Shown: one piece after another, positions 43,815-52,980 of the stretch | Numbering within the stretch: the stretch's first letter is position 1 | Layout of the letters: each line of letters opens with the position of its first letter | NCBI RefSeq assembly: GCF_026625725.1 | Contig: NZ_CP113060.1 | Location: 4,036,001 to 4,100,000, forward strand | Origin: Pseudomonas sp. SL4(2022) | GTDB taxonomy: Bacteria; Pseudomonadota; Gammaproteobacteria; Pseudomonadales; Pseudomonadaceae | Direction: 5' to 3' | DNA length: 64,000 bases | Position numbers and translations under genes: made by a program | The notes under the pieces: model-generated | What the model was told of the DNA's origin: nothing | Seen by the model: the letters and a program-made list of their open reading frames with translations, nothing else | The model's database searches: none

Positions 43815-45118
43815 GCCGGCGCACCGGGACAAAACAGCGCGGCAGCGGCAACCGGGTCGGACGGCAGATAGAAGTGAATATAGGAGGCGGTCATCCGCCC
43901 CTGACGATAGACCGCCTCACTGGTGCGCTTATAGTTCGGGCACTCGCCACGGGTCAGTGGTTGTAGTTCGCTGCTGAGCGCCGAGTAGTGAAAACTGTGG
44001 CCGCGCAGCAGCCCTTCCGGCAGCTCAGCCTGTTGCAAGGCCATGGCGGTCATGCGTGGTTGCAGGGTCGCCTCGCCGTTTAGCAAACCGAGCATCTGCC
44101 CGCTGGCGCCCTGTTTGTCGGTCAGTTTGTCGAGTAGATAGAGCATGCCGCCGCACTCGGCGTGGATCGGTTTGCCTGCCTCGTGGTGAGCGCGGATTGC
44201 CTCGGCCATGGGCTGGTTGGCTTCAAGCGTGGACAGGTGCAACTCCGGGTAACCGCCGGGCAGATACAGGCTGTCGACATCCGGCAACTGCTCATCTGTA
44301 AGCGGCGAAAAGAACTGCAATTCGGCACCCAGTGCGCGCAGCAAATCGAGGTTGGCCTGATAGAGAAAGGCAAAAGCGCTGTCGCGTGCTACGCCAATCC
44401 GAACATCCTTGAGCAATTGCGCGGGCCTTGCATGCTCTGGTGCAGCGAAGCTGACTGGCGGCGGCAGACTGGTATCGGCACTGGCAGCCAAAGCATCGGC
44501 GGCGGCGTCCAGACGGGCATCCAGGTCGAGCAGTTCGCCCGCCTGAACCAGGCCGAGATGGCGGCTCGGTAAACCGACCTCGGCGCTGCGTGGTAATGCG
44601 CCGTACCAGCGGATCGAGGCCGGCAGCGCATCACGCAGGATCTCGCCATGCCGCACACTGCCAACCCGGTTACCGAGCACGCCAGAAAACGGCAGATCCG
44701 CTTGGAAGGTCGCCAGGCCATGGGCCATGGCGCCGAAGGTCTGCGCCATGGCCGAACCGTCGATCACCGCCAGCACCGGCACACCAAAGTGCCGGGCCAG
44801 GTCGGCCGCCGAAGGCGTGCCATCGAACAGGCCCATCACCCCTTCAATCAGAATCAGGTCGGCCTCACCCGCCGCCTCCCAGAGCAGACGACGGCTCTCG
44901 GCCTCGCCAACCATCCACAGGTCGAGCTGATACACCGGCGCACCGCTGGCGCGGGCAAGAATCATCGGGTCGAGAAAGTCCGGGCCGCATTTGAACACCC
45001 GCACGCGCTTGCCCTGGCGTGCATGCAAACGCGCCAAGGCAGCGGTCACTGTGGTCTTACCCTGGCCGGAGGCCGGTGCAGCGATCAATAACGCGGGGCA
45101 AGAGCGGGCGCGGATCAA
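43811..45118 (-). CDS. cobB: Cobyrinic acid a,c-diamide synthase
   Basis: A 435-residue glutamine amidotransferase. It has an N-terminal P-loop ATP domain (LLIAAPASGQGKTTVTA) and a C-terminal GATase domain with the nucleophile in HAECGGMLYLLD. It amidates the a and c groups of (hydrogeno)byrinate. It starts at a TTG whose last bases form the TGA stop of cobO (TTGA overlap); the domain begins right after, so no downstream start is possible. Distinct from the sirtuin at 48523. Confidence 0.93.
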   Translation of the reverse strand: MIRARSCPALLIAAPASGQGKTTVTAALARLHARQGKRVRVFKCGPDFLDPMILARASGAPVYQLDLWMVGEAESRRLLWEAAGEADLILIEGVMGLFDGTPSAADLARHFGVPVLAVIDGSAMAQTFGAMAHGLATFQADLPFSGVLGNRVGSVRHGEILRDALPASIRWYGALPRSAEVGLPSRHLGLVQAGELLDLDARLDAAADALAASADTSLPPPVSFAAPEHARPAQLLKDVRIGVARDSAFAFLYQANLDLLRALGAELQFFSPLTDEQLPDVDSLYLPGGYPELHLSTLEANQPMAEAIRAHHEAGKPIHAECGGMLYLLDKLTDKQGASGQMLGLLNGEATLQPRMTAMALQQAELPEGLLRGHSFHYSALSSELQPLTRGECPNYKRTSEAVYRQGRMTASYIHFYLPSDPVAAAALFCPGAPA

Positions 45119-45726
45119 AATTCGACTCCCTTTTGCGCCTTAACCCCGGCCTTGAACGCATGCTTGACCAGGCTCATCTCGGTCACGGTATCCGCAGCCT
45201 CGATCATCCCCGGCAACGCGCCGCGACCGGTTACCACCACATGCTGCAGCAGCGGCCGCGCTTCAATGTCGGCGAGCACCGCATCGAGTTCCAGATATCC
45301 GTATTTCAGGGCGATATTCAGCTCGTCGAGCACCACCAGGCCAATGGCCGGATCATTCAGCAGCTGCGCCGCCACCGTCCAGGCTTCGCGCGCCTTGTCG
45401 ATATCACGCTGGCGATCCTGGGTCTCCCAGGTAAAGCCTTCGCCCATCACGTGGTAGCTGACTTCATCGGGAAAACGGCGAAAGAAGGCTTCTTCGCCAG
45501 TGCTGGCTGCACCCTTGATAAACTGCACCACGCCCACCTTGAGGCCGTGGCCCAGGGCGCGAGCAACCATGCCGAAGGCGCTGCTGCTCTTGCCCTTGCC
45601 ATTGCCGCTGTGCACCAGCAGCAGGCCGTACTCATCCTGGGCCTGGGCAATCTTTTCATCGATAAGGGCTTTTTTGCGGGCCATGCGCGCCTTGTGCCGG
45701 GCGTCCCGTTCAATCGATTCAGTCAT
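45115..45726 (-). CDS. cobO: Cob(I)yrinic acid a,c-diamide adenosyltransferase
   Basis: A 203-residue CobA/CobO/BtuR-type enzyme attaching the adenosyl ligand. The P-loop HSGNGKGKSSSAFG lies near residue 40, and VVLDELNIALKYGYL and the C-terminal VTGRGA are conserved. The ATG at 45726 has GGAG 8 bases upstream; the longer frame to 45813 runs into the riboswitch expression platform. First gene of the operon. Confidence 0.94.
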   Translation of the reverse strand: MTESIERDARHKARMARKKALIDEKIAQAQDEYGLLLVHSGNGKGKSSSAFGMVARALGHGLKVGVVQFIKGAASTGEEAFFRRFPDEVSYHVMGEGFTWETQDRQRDIDKAREAWTVAAQLLNDPAIGLVVLDELNIALKYGYLELDAVLADIEARPLLQHVVVTGRGALPGMIEAADTVTEMSLVKHAFKAGVKAQKGVEF

Positions 45727-45847
45727 CGCACTGCTCCACCGCCACAGGGCGATCTGGCTGGAAAAAGCATGCGGGGATAGGGAAAGCGCGGGCCTGCGCA
45801 CAGCGCACACCACACGCCAGCCATCGCCCTCCGCGATGCCGTGGACT

Positions 45848-46052
45848 GCAGCAGGCCGGTCTCCGGGCTTGTGAGCGAGCCGAATGGCTCACGACCGCAC
45901 CTTCCCATGCATCACGCACAGTGGCTCTTGCGGCGTTTGACTCACTTACCGTTGCGGGGGCAGCGTCGGAATAGCGGGCGTTCACACGCACAGCGCACCG
46001 ACTTCCCTGTTTCACCCCGCACACGCAATGCGTTGGGGGCACCTGCTACAAG
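45848..46052 (-). promoter_or_regulatory. Cobalamin (AdoCbl) riboswitch
   Basis: Reading the minus strand, all conserved elements occur in order: AACAGGGAAGTCGGTG, CGCTGCCCCCGCAACGGTAAG, GCCACTG, GGGAAGG and the B12 box AGCCCGGAGACCGGCC (45851-45870 region). A closing stem P1 can form between GTAGCAGG and CCTGCTGC. It lies about 120 bases before cobO and would lower cob expression when adenosylcobalamin is plentiful, by sequestering the start or causing termination in the 45727-45848 platform. Confidence 0.95.
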
Positions 46053-46132
46053 GCGCGAAGGTTAGAGAGTTCATGATTAAGCGTCAAACGAATGCGCCGC
46101 CCATTGCGTCACGTGTACACAAACAGCGCAGC

Positions 46133-46453
46133 TCAGTGCCTCGGCATAAAGCCCGCAGGCTTGTTCGCCAGCCATTCGACAAAGGTTCGCAAACGCTCAT
46201 CGCTGAGCAAGCTGTCGCGGTTGTTGTAAGTCAACGCCAGCTCCTTTTCGCTGAACAGCCGGTGAATCTGGTTGTGGCAGGCGCGGCAGACCCAAAGCGT
46301 GGCGCTGATGCGCTCACTTTTACCGAAGCGTTTCTGCACATAAACCTTGTTGTGCAGCGCCTTGGGGATCAGATGGTGACGCGTCAACGTGGCAGCGCGG
46401 GTGCAGAGCTCGCAGGCATCAGGTTGTTCGGGCAGACGAATCGGTTCAGGCAT
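46133..46453 (-). CDS. HNH endonuclease-like protein
   Basis: A 106-residue HNH protein: CELCTRAATLTRHHLIPKAL carries the first zinc pair and the HH motif, LWVCRACHNQIHRLFSE the second pair and final His. A stand-alone domain with no signal peptide. The target is not known. It lies 6 bases after the O-methyltransferase gene on the same strand, so the two are probably co-transcribed. Confidence 0.85.
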   Translation of the reverse strand: MPEPIRLPEQPDACELCTRAATLTRHHLIPKALHNKVYVQKRFGKSERISATLWVCRACHNQIHRLFSEKELALTYNNRDSLLSDERLRTFVEWLANKPAGFMPRH

Positions 46454-46459
46454 ACGGGT

Positions 46460-47122
46460 TCAGCGTTTACGGCAAAGACTCAGGCCGTCGCCCAACGGCA
46501 ACAGGGAGAGGTCGAGGCGCGGATCATCGCGCAGCGCCAGGTTGAGCGCCTGAATGGCTCGGGTGTCGGCGCTTTCGGGGTTTTCCTCAAGCACACGCCC
46601 GCTCCACAGGGTGTTATCGAACAGGATCAGCCCGCCCTGGCGCACCAGACGCAGGGCATGTTCCAGATAGGTTGGGTAATTGACCTTGTCGGCGTCGATA
46701 AACAGCAGGTCAATACTGCCAGCCAGACCTTCAGCCTCCAGTGCTGCGAGGGTTTGTAAGGCCGGAGCCAGGCGCAGCTTGATACGCGAGCTTAGCCCGG
46801 CCTCAAGCCAGTAACGCTCGGCCGTGGCGTTGTACTCGCCGGGGATATCACAGCAGATCAACCAGCCATCCTCGGGCATGGCCTGGGCCATGCAGATGGC
46901 GCTATAGCCGGTAAAGGTGCCGACCTCAACAATCCGCCGCGCCCCAGTCAGCTGTACCAGCAAGGCCATGAACTGTCCCTGCTCGGGGGCAATCTGCCAG
47001 CGAGCAGTACTGAACTGTGCGGTTTCCTCACGCAGGCGCTTGAGCAGCGGTGTTTCACGCAGCGAGACATCCAGCAGGTATTGGTACAGGCCGGTATCGA
47101 GATTGAGTGTTTGATTAGTCAT
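46460..47122 (-). CDS. Class I SAM-dependent O-methyltransferase (COMT type)
   Basis: A 220-residue methyltransferase of the Methyltransf_3 family. The AdoMet motif IVEVGTFTGYSAICMAQAMP, metal site FIDADKVNYPTYLEHAL and LFDNTLWSGRV are typical of cation-dependent catechol O-methyltransferases. The natural acceptor is not known. Likely paired with the HNH gene downstream. Confidence 0.9.
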   Translation of the reverse strand: MTNQTLNLDTGLYQYLLDVSLRETPLLKRLREETAQFSTARWQIAPEQGQFMALLVQLTGARRIVEVGTFTGYSAICMAQAMPEDGWLICCDIPGEYNATAERYWLEAGLSSRIKLRLAPALQTLAALEAEGLAGSIDLLFIDADKVNYPTYLEHALRLVRQGGLILFDNTLWSGRVLEENPESADTRAIQALNLALRDDPRLDLSLLPLGDGLSLCRKR

Positions 47123-47149
47123 GCCTACTCCCTCTGCAAACCAAGGCTG

Positions 47150-47674
47150 TTAGGGGTTGCGCGCCAGTTCCGGGGAGAACACGCGCTTGGCATTTAGATA
47201 AGTGCGCTGCCAATACGAATTGCTCAGGCTATCCAGGCGCACAGTGCCGCCGCTGGAAGGTGCATGAACAAAACGGCCATCGCCGACGTAGATGCCAGCA
47301 TGGCTGACCTGGCTGCCGCCATTGGTGGCAAAGAACACCAGATCACCGCTTTGCAGGCGGTCGCGGCCGACAGCCGGGACGCGCATGCTGATCAGATCAC
47401 GGGTCGAGCGCGGCAAGCTGATGCCCGCGGCATCGCGGTAGACATAACCAATCAGACCACTGCAGTCGAAGCCACCATCCGGAGTGTTGCCGCCGTAGCG
47501 ATATGGCGTACCGACCAAGCCCAGGGCGCGAAACAACACGTCATCAGCATTGCCGTTAAAGTTGCTGTTGGGTGTTTGCATAACGGGTGGCGGGATTGGA
47601 GCAGGTGCACGACTGGAGCAGGCGCTGAGCAGCGCGACGACGACCAGCAGGCTGAAACGGGCAATAGCGGTCAT
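47150..47674 (-). CDS. NlpC/P60 lipoprotein, cell-wall peptidase
   Basis: A 174-residue lipoprotein (lipobox LLSAC near residue 19) with an NlpC/P60 domain from about 45. The catalytic Cys is in GGFDCSGLIGYVY, His in QVSHAGIYVGDGRFVHAPS, with a third polar residue following. Family enzymes cut peptidoglycan stem peptides. It has a paralogue directly upstream (47832-48446). Confidence 0.9.
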   Translation of the reverse strand: MTAIARFSLLVVVALLSACSSRAPAPIPPPVMQTPNSNFNGNADDVLFRALGLVGTPYRYGGNTPDGGFDCSGLIGYVYRDAAGISLPRSTRDLISMRVPAVGRDRLQSGDLVFFATNGGSQVSHAGIYVGDGRFVHAPSSGGTVRLDSLSNSYWQRTYLNAKRVFSPELARNP

Positions 47675-47831
47675 GGATAAGGCGATCCTGAGCCGGGATG
47701 CGCCCTACTCTGCCGGCTTGCACATCGTAGTGCAAGCTTTAGCTTTACTTGGCAGGTTATTGAAAACTATCGAGATGCATCAGATGAGCAAACCTGAGAA
47801 GCGACTGCACATTGGACAGTCGTCCACAGGC

Positions 47832-48446
47832 TCAGGGGTGACGCACCAGGTTATCGCCGGGTGCCATGGCCAATGCACGCTTGGCCTCGATGAAAGTGCG
47901 CTTCCAATAACGGTCTTCCAGGCTGTCGACCCGCACACCGCCGCTGCGGCTGCTGCTGGAGTGGATGAACTGGTTGTCACCCATGTAGATGCCGGCATGA
48001 CTGACGCGATTTCGCCCACTGGTACTGAAGAACAGCAGATCGCCCGGTTTCAACTCGTCACGTGATACCAGCGGAGCATCAATATTGATCATGTCCCGCG
48101 AAGAGCGCGGCAACTGCATGCCCGCTTCTTCTTTGAACAAATAACCAATAAAACCGCTGCAGTCGAAACCGGAACTGACCGAGACACCACCAAAGCGATA
48201 ACGCGTCCCTACTAGTGACAGACCATGGGACAGGATGCTGTCAGCCAGCTGTGGCAGTTTGTAGGATTTTTCTTCGGTGAAATCGCCGAGAGCGGCTTCT
48301 TTGGCTTGTTCATCAAAGCCGGCCAGATCTGTTGAAGAGAAGACTTCGGGCTCACTACTCAATACGGATTGAGGTGCGTGGTTGGCACAAGCGGCCAGAA
48401 CCATGGAAAGTGCGAGAGGCACGAGGGGTGCGAGGCGTTTGAGCAT
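47832..48446 (-). CDS. NlpC/P60 lipoprotein, paralogue
   Basis: A 204-residue lipoprotein (MLKRLAPLVPLALSMVLAAC, cysteine at the lipobox) with an NlpC/P60 domain: catalytic Cys in GFDCSGFIGYLF and His in RVSHAGIYMGDNQFIHSSS. It is about 30 residues longer than its downstream neighbour because of an acidic linker. The start at 48446 gives the best lipoprotein signal; a GTG at 48473 is possible. Confidence 0.88.
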   Translation of the reverse strand: MLKRLAPLVPLALSMVLAACANHAPQSVLSSEPEVFSSTDLAGFDEQAKEAALGDFTEEKSYKLPQLADSILSHGLSLVGTRYRFGGVSVSSGFDCSGFIGYLFKEEAGMQLPRSSRDMINIDAPLVSRDELKPGDLLFFSTSGRNRVSHAGIYMGDNQFIHSSSSRSGGVRVDSLEDRYWKRTFIEAKRALAMAPGDNLVRHP

Positions 48447-48522
48447 GGGCACGACCGTGTCGATGAATTTCACAAGTAAACGACTATGCCCTCTATGGCA
48501 TACATTTGCAAATTCTATGGAT

Positions 48523-49281
48523 CTAAATGTGACTCAGAAGTGCCGGTAAAACATCTAACGCCCGCCCTTGTAGATGCACGTCCACCCGCTCGCTCAAGTC
48601 GGTGCGCTGCGGGTTGATCTCCACGGTGAAGCCGCCCGCCTGGCGGGTGCGCAGCAGCGGCTCGACGATATACGGAAAGCTCGCACTGGTGCCGATACTG
48701 ATCACCACTTCAAAGCCTTTGCGCACTTCGGCATAGAGTGTGGTGATGGCCTGCTCAGGCAGCATTTCTTCGAACAACACCACCGGCGGACGCAGCACCC
48801 CGGCGCATTGCCGGCATTTGGGTGGCAGCGGCCGTTCAAGGTGCTCCGCCAGTTCGGCGTCGACAGCGCCGCAGGACTGGCAATACAGCGGCGCCAGCTC
48901 ACCATGAATCTCGATAACCCGCTCCATCGGGCTACCTGCAGCGCGGTGGTAGCCGTCGATATTTTGGGTCAACAACCAGCACTGCGGTTTTCTGCGCTGC
49001 AGCTCGGCAATCGCGTGATGCCCTGCATTGGCTTGCGCGCCCAGGCAGGCCCTGCCCAGCTCCGCCAGGTATTTCCAGCACAACGCAGGATCACGCTGCA
49101 GCATCGAACCGGAGAGTGCCGCCTCAATCGGCAAACCTTCCGCTGTGTGGCCGTTATACAGACCGCCGAGGCCGCGATAGGTGGGCAAACCGGAATCGGC
49201 AGACAGCCCGGCACCGGTAATCAGCAAGATGCGATCAGCCGCTACGACTGCCTGGGCAACGCGGGCAATAACCTCGTCCAT
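48523..49281 (-). CDS. SIR2-family NAD-dependent protein deacylase
   Basis: A 252-residue sirtuin. NAD motifs are GAGLSADSGLPTYRG and TQNIDGYHRAAG. The catalytic His is in EIHGELAPLYC, and the zinc site has two pairs, CQSC and CRQC. The usual GAGISxxSGIPxFR is slightly altered to LSADSGLPTYR, where Tyr replaces Phe. It removes acyl groups from lysines; the substrate preference cannot be read off the sequence. It stands alone, flanked by NlpC/P60 and TagI-like genes. Confidence 0.92.
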   Translation of the reverse strand: MDEVIARVAQAVVAADRILLITGAGLSADSGLPTYRGLGGLYNGHTAEGLPIEAALSGSMLQRDPALCWKYLAELGRACLGAQANAGHHAIAELQRRKPQCWLLTQNIDGYHRAAGSPMERVIEIHGELAPLYCQSCGAVDAELAEHLERPLPPKCRQCAGVLRPPVVLFEEMLPEQAITTLYAEVRKGFEVVISIGTSASFPYIVEPLLRTRQAGGFTVEINPQRTDLSERVDVHLQGRALDVLPALLSHI

Positions 49282-49373
49282 CTCGATCCCTCATGCATAG
49301 ACAGCGCTCTTTTCGTCCCCTGCAACAGCGCCATGGCGGATGGAAACGCCTCATCCACCCTACACCTACCTGC

Positions 49374-50045
49374 TCAGTGATTGACCGTATGTGCCAGCAT
49401 TACCGACAGCTGACACAACGGCCGCCCGCTTTGAGCCTGCCACTGGTTGAACGCAGCCTGCACTGCAGCCAGCTCTTTCAAGCTGGTCGGTGCCTTGTCG
49501 ATGATCTGCTGCGCCTTCAGCGCTGCGACCACATCATCGGTCGGGACGAAGGTGTCCTTGCCGACCATGCGCAAAAAACGCGGTGCTGACAGCCCGCCCA
49601 ACTGACAACCGTGCTTGGCCAGGTACTTCCACAACCCGACCACATCGCTCACCGGCCAGTCGGCGATCAGCGCACCAAAACTGCCCTTATCTTTTTGCAC
49701 ATCAAGAATAAACTGGGCGTTGCGCGGCACACTCTTGAGCTTGCCCAGGTGGCGAATGATGCGCGCGTCCTGCATCAGGTTTTCCAGGCGCTCAGCACCC
49801 ATCAGCACGACTTTCTCCGGGTCGAACCCGAAGAACACCTGCTCGAAGGCCGGCCATTTGGCGTCCACCAGACTGTGCTTGAGGCCAGCGCGGAAGATCC
49901 GCAGGCTGAGCACCGACAGGTAGCGATCATCAGTGATCGCACGCAACTCCTCGATGCTGCGCGGCTGCGGCAGGATCGACTCCAGCGCTGCGGCCGAGCC
50001 AAAGCGGTTCAGGCAGTATTCGTTAAGCCATTTGTAATCGCGCAT
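49374..50045 (-). CDS. DNA-3-methyladenine glycosylase I-like protein
   Basis: A 223-residue TagI-family protein of the helix-hairpin-helix glycosylase superfamily (DYKWLNEYCLNRFGS, RIFRAGLKHSLVDAKWPAFEQVFFGF, IRHLGKLKSVPRNAQFILD). The conserved region after the N-terminus fits base-excision enzymes, but this subgroup is diverged from E. coli Tag (no clear N-terminal zinc CxWC motif), so activity on 3-methyladenine is uncertain. The ATG at 50045 is chosen over a TTG. Confidence 0.8.
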   Translation of the reverse strand: MRDYKWLNEYCLNRFGSAAALESILPQPRSIEELRAITDDRYLSVLSLRIFRAGLKHSLVDAKWPAFEQVFFGFDPEKVVLMGAERLENLMQDARIIRHLGKLKSVPRNAQFILDVQKDKGSFGALIADWPVSDVVGLWKYLAKHGCQLGGLSAPRFLRMVGKDTFVPTDDVVAALKAQQIIDKAPTSLKELAAVQAAFNQWQAQSGRPLCQLSVMLAHTVNH

Positions 50046-50076
50046 CAAGCAATCCTTGAGCCGGGAAACCGCTGGA

Positions 50077-50901
50077 TCAGAGGTTCATCACATCGAGGAA
50101 ACGCGGCGTGGCGCTGTCGTCGATCTTCAGGCTCTTAAAGTCGAACAGGTTGCGGTCAGCCAGCTGCGAGGGCACCACGTTCTGCAGGGCGCGGAACATG
50201 ATCTCGGTGCGCCCCGGCGACTTGCGCTCCCAGTCCTGCAGCATTTCCTTGACCACCTGGCGCTGCAGGTTTTCCTGGGAACCACACAGGTTGCACGGAA
50301 TGATCGGGAATTCCTTGAGCTGGCTGTAAGCCTCGATATCGCTCTCGCTGCAGTAGGCCAGCGGCCGAATCACCACGTTGCGGCCGTCATCGGCGCGCAA
50401 CTTGGGCGGCATGGCCTTCAACGTACCGCCATAAAACATATTGAGGAAGAAGGTTTCCAGGATGTCGTCTCGGTGATGCCCCAAGGCCATCTTGGTCGCG
50501 CCGATCTCATCGGCAAAGGTGTACAGGGTGCCGCGACGCAGGCGTGAACACAGCGAACAGGTGGTTTTGCCTTCCGGAATTTTCTCCTTGACCACCGAGT
50601 AGGTGTCCTTCTCGACGATGTGGTACGGCACGCCGATGGACTCCAGATAGGCCGGCAGCACGTGCTCAGGAAAACCCGGCTGCTTCTGGTCCATGTTCAC
50701 CGCAACAATCTCGAACTTAATTGGCGCGACTTTTTGCAGGTGCAGCAGCACATCGAGCATGGTGTAGCTGTCTTTGCCGCCGGACAGGCAGACCATGACC
50801 TTGTCGCCATCCTCGATCATGTTGAAGTCGGCAATGGCTTCGCCAGCCTGACGACGCAGGCGTTTTTGCAGTTTGTTCTGGTTGACCGAGAGGGTACCCA
50901 T
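50077..50901 (-). CDS. ttcA: tRNA 2-thiocytidine(32) synthetase
   Basis: A 274-residue PP-loop ATPase that thiolates C32 of certain tRNAs using an Fe-S cluster. The PP-loop is CLSGGKDSYTML, and the cluster cysteines lie in TCSLCSRLRRG and PCNLCGSQEN. Length matches TtcA. Divergent from the DnaJ-like gene at 50999. Confidence 0.94.
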   Translation of the reverse strand: MGTLSVNQNKLQKRLRRQAGEAIADFNMIEDGDKVMVCLSGGKDSYTMLDVLLHLQKVAPIKFEIVAVNMDQKQPGFPEHVLPAYLESIGVPYHIVEKDTYSVVKEKIPEGKTTCSLCSRLRRGTLYTFADEIGATKMALGHHRDDILETFFLNMFYGGTLKAMPPKLRADDGRNVVIRPLAYCSESDIEAYSQLKEFPIIPCNLCGSQENLQRQVVKEMLQDWERKSPGRTEIMFRALQNVVPSQLADRNLFDFKSLKIDDSATPRFLDVMNL

Positions 50902-50998
50902 GGTGCGCTGGAATCCGGAAGTCGTTGAGGATGCGGCATTTTACGCAGAAAGCGTGACGCGCCCTACCCCACCGTGACGGAAATGCTAGGCTCGGCCG

Positions 50999-51601
50999 AT
51001 GAACGACGATTTCGACACCAGCTTCGAGCTGCCCGAACAACTGCATGAGCTGCTGCGCACGGCCCCTGGCGGACTGGGCGAGTACCAGTTGATCCAACTG
51101 CTGAAAGCCCGCCAGTGCACGCATATCCCTAACCAGCCCCTGACGGACAAATTGGTGCTGTTTCGCACTCATTTTCTCCTGTTCAACGCCCTCTATCGCC
51201 TGCGCGACCAGCTCTTGGCCAGCCAGAGCGGCTACCTGCAGATCAGTGCGCTGAAGATCCAGCTGCTGCCCTATCAGCCCGGCAGCTGCGAACTGAGCGA
51301 ACACGACCCGCTGCGCGACTATTACCTCAATCTTAGCCAGCTCAACGACACCGATGAACAGGATGTGGCCAACCTGCTGCTGAGCTTCTGGACGCGCATG
51401 CACGGCAGCGAAGAGAAACAGGCGGCACTGGAGCTGTTCGAGCTCGAAGGCCGCGAGCAGACGCTCAATCTCGCCACAATCAAACACCGCTACCGGCAAC
51501 TGGTGAGTCAGCATCACCCGGATCGCGGCGGCAGCACAGCGCGCCTGCAGTCGATCAACAAGGCCATGGAAATCCTAGAACGCTATTACGGCCGCACTTG
51601 A
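50999..51601 (+). CDS. DnaJ-like protein (J domain at C-terminus)
   Basis: A 200-residue protein whose C-terminal 55 residues form a J domain with the invariant HPD (YRQLVSQHHPDRGG). The N-terminal 140 residues are the DNAJ-related type (LRTAPGGLGEYQLIQLLKAR). It should stimulate DnaK ATPase, but no G/F or zinc region is present, so it is a specialised co-chaperone. Confidence 0.88.
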   Translation: MNDDFDTSFELPEQLHELLRTAPGGLGEYQLIQLLKARQCTHIPNQPLTDKLVLFRTHFLLFNALYRLRDQLLASQSGYLQISALKIQLLPYQPGSCELSEHDPLRDYYLNLSQLNDTDEQDVANLLLSFWTRMHGSEEKQAALELFELEGREQTLNLATIKHRYRQLVSQHHPDRGGSTARLQSINKAMEILERYYGRT

Positions 51602-51759
51602 GAGCACGATTTGCTCTAACCCAACCCCTTTGCCAATGCTTTTGGCTGCCTATACTGCGACATACGGTCGCACAGGTTTGGTACAGCACCTGACACCGCT
51701 GCACATGCGGCTCAGGCGTTCTACTGGGGGACGGCCGCTATAACAACAGGAGGTCTGAC

Positions 51760-52359
51760 ATGATCCATCATGTTTTGGGGCTGTTTACCCATCCCGATCA
51801 GGAATGGCAGGAAATTCGTGGCGAAGAAGAAACCATCAGCCACATGTACCTCACGCACATCCTGGTTCTCGCGGCCATACCCACCGTCTCTGCCTATATC
51901 GGCACCACCCAGGTTGGCTGGGCCATTGGTGATCGAGCACCGGTGATGCTGACCGAAGCGAGCGCGCTGCAAATGACCATCATGACTTACCTGGCGATGC
52001 TGGCTGGCGTAGCCGTGATGGGGGGGTTTATCCACTGGATGGCACGTACCTACGATGCCAGCCCTAACCTCACACAATGCGTGGTCTTCGCGGCCTACAC
52101 CGCCACCCCCTTGTTTATCGGTGGATTGGCAGCGCTTTACCCGCACCTCTGGTTGGCCATGGTAGTGGGCACGGCGGCCATCTGTTACACGGTGTACCTG
52201 CTGTATGTCGGCATACCGACCTTTATGGGCATCCCCGAGGATGAAGGCTTTATGTTCTCCAGCTCGGTGCTGGCTGTAGGCCTGGTGGTGCTGGTGGCGA
52301 TGATTGCCGCCTCGGTAATTCTCTGGGGCTTTGGAGTAGGACCGGTCTACACCAGCTAA
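51760..52359 (+). CDS. Yip1-family inner-membrane protein
   Basis: A 199-residue protein with five hydrophobic helices, starting MIHHVLGLFTHPDQEWQEIR, typical of bacterial Yip1-domain proteins. The function is not established. A strong GGAGG site precedes the ATG and a 28-base perfect palindrome terminates the gene. Confidence 0.88.
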   Translation: MIHHVLGLFTHPDQEWQEIRGEEETISHMYLTHILVLAAIPTVSAYIGTTQVGWAIGDRAPVMLTEASALQMTIMTYLAMLAGVAVMGGFIHWMARTYDASPNLTQCVVFAAYTATPLFIGGLAALYPHLWLAMVVGTAAICYTVYLLYVGIPTFMGIPEDEGFMFSSSVLAVGLVVLVAMIAASVILWGFGVGPVYTS

Positions 52360-52379
52360 TACAACAGCTAATGACACAA

Positions 52380-52407
52380 GACGAAACCACCCGCGGGTGG
52401 TTTCGTC
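52380..52407 (+). terminator. Terminator, 28-base perfect palindrome
   Basis: Each half begins GACGAAACCACCC and its complement; the tip CCGCGG forms a minimal loop. GTTTC follows the stem. It lies about 20 bases after the Yip1 stop. Confidence 0.8.
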
Positions 52408-52473
52408 GTTTCAGGGCTGTGATCGCTGCGCGGCTTGGGCATAATCGCTGCCCCAGCCGCGATAGCCGCACTT

Positions 52474-52968
52474 ATGCCCGAACACCTCCTAAGCCGCGTA
52501 GAACACTGCTACCAACAGGCTGAAGCCTTTTTCAAGCGCCCCTTTGCCCGCGCCGAGATCAGCTTCAAGCTGCGTGGACAAAAGGCCGGCGTTGCGCACC
52601 TGACGGAAAACAAGCTGCGCTTCAACCCGCAGCTGTACCGGGAGAACCGCGAAGATTTTCTCAGGCAGACCGTTCCCCATGAAGTGGCACACCTGATCGC
52701 CCATCAGCTGTTCGGACTGAAGATTCAACCCCACGGCGAGGAATGGCAACTGATCATGCGCGGCGTGTATGAACTGCCGCCCAACCGCTGCCACAGTTAT
52801 GCGGTACAGCGGCGCACGGTCAGCCGCTATATCTACCGTTGCCGTTGCCCGCAGGGGGAGTTCCCGTTTTCCGCCCAGCGCCATGCCCTGGTCAGCAAGG
52901 GCCGGCGCTACTACTGCAGACGTTGCAAGGTGACCTTGAGCTATACCGGCGAACAGCGCGTCGAATAA
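52474..52968 (+). CDS. sprT: SprT family zinc protease-like protein
   Basis: A 164-residue SprT protein. The HExxH zinc site is in VPHEVAHLIAHQ, and a C-terminal zinc-ribbon-like set CRCPQG and YYCRRCK follows. It is related to eukaryotic Spartan; the bacterial role is not well known. The start at 52474 matches family length; the 39-base upstream extension is unlikely. Confidence 0.92.
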   Translation: MPEHLLSRVEHCYQQAEAFFKRPFARAEISFKLRGQKAGVAHLTENKLRFNPQLYRENREDFLRQTVPHEVAHLIAHQLFGLKIQPHGEEWQLIMRGVYELPPNRCHSYAVQRRTVSRYIYRCRCPQGEFPFSAQRHALVSKGRRYYCRRCKVTLSYTGEQRVE

Positions 52969-52980
52969 CCCCCTGGGCAA

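Noticed and set aside
47717..47736. Hairpin CTTGCAC/GTGCAAG between the two NlpC/P60 genes
   Set aside because: On the minus strand no T-run follows the stem, so termination of the upstream gene is not supported.
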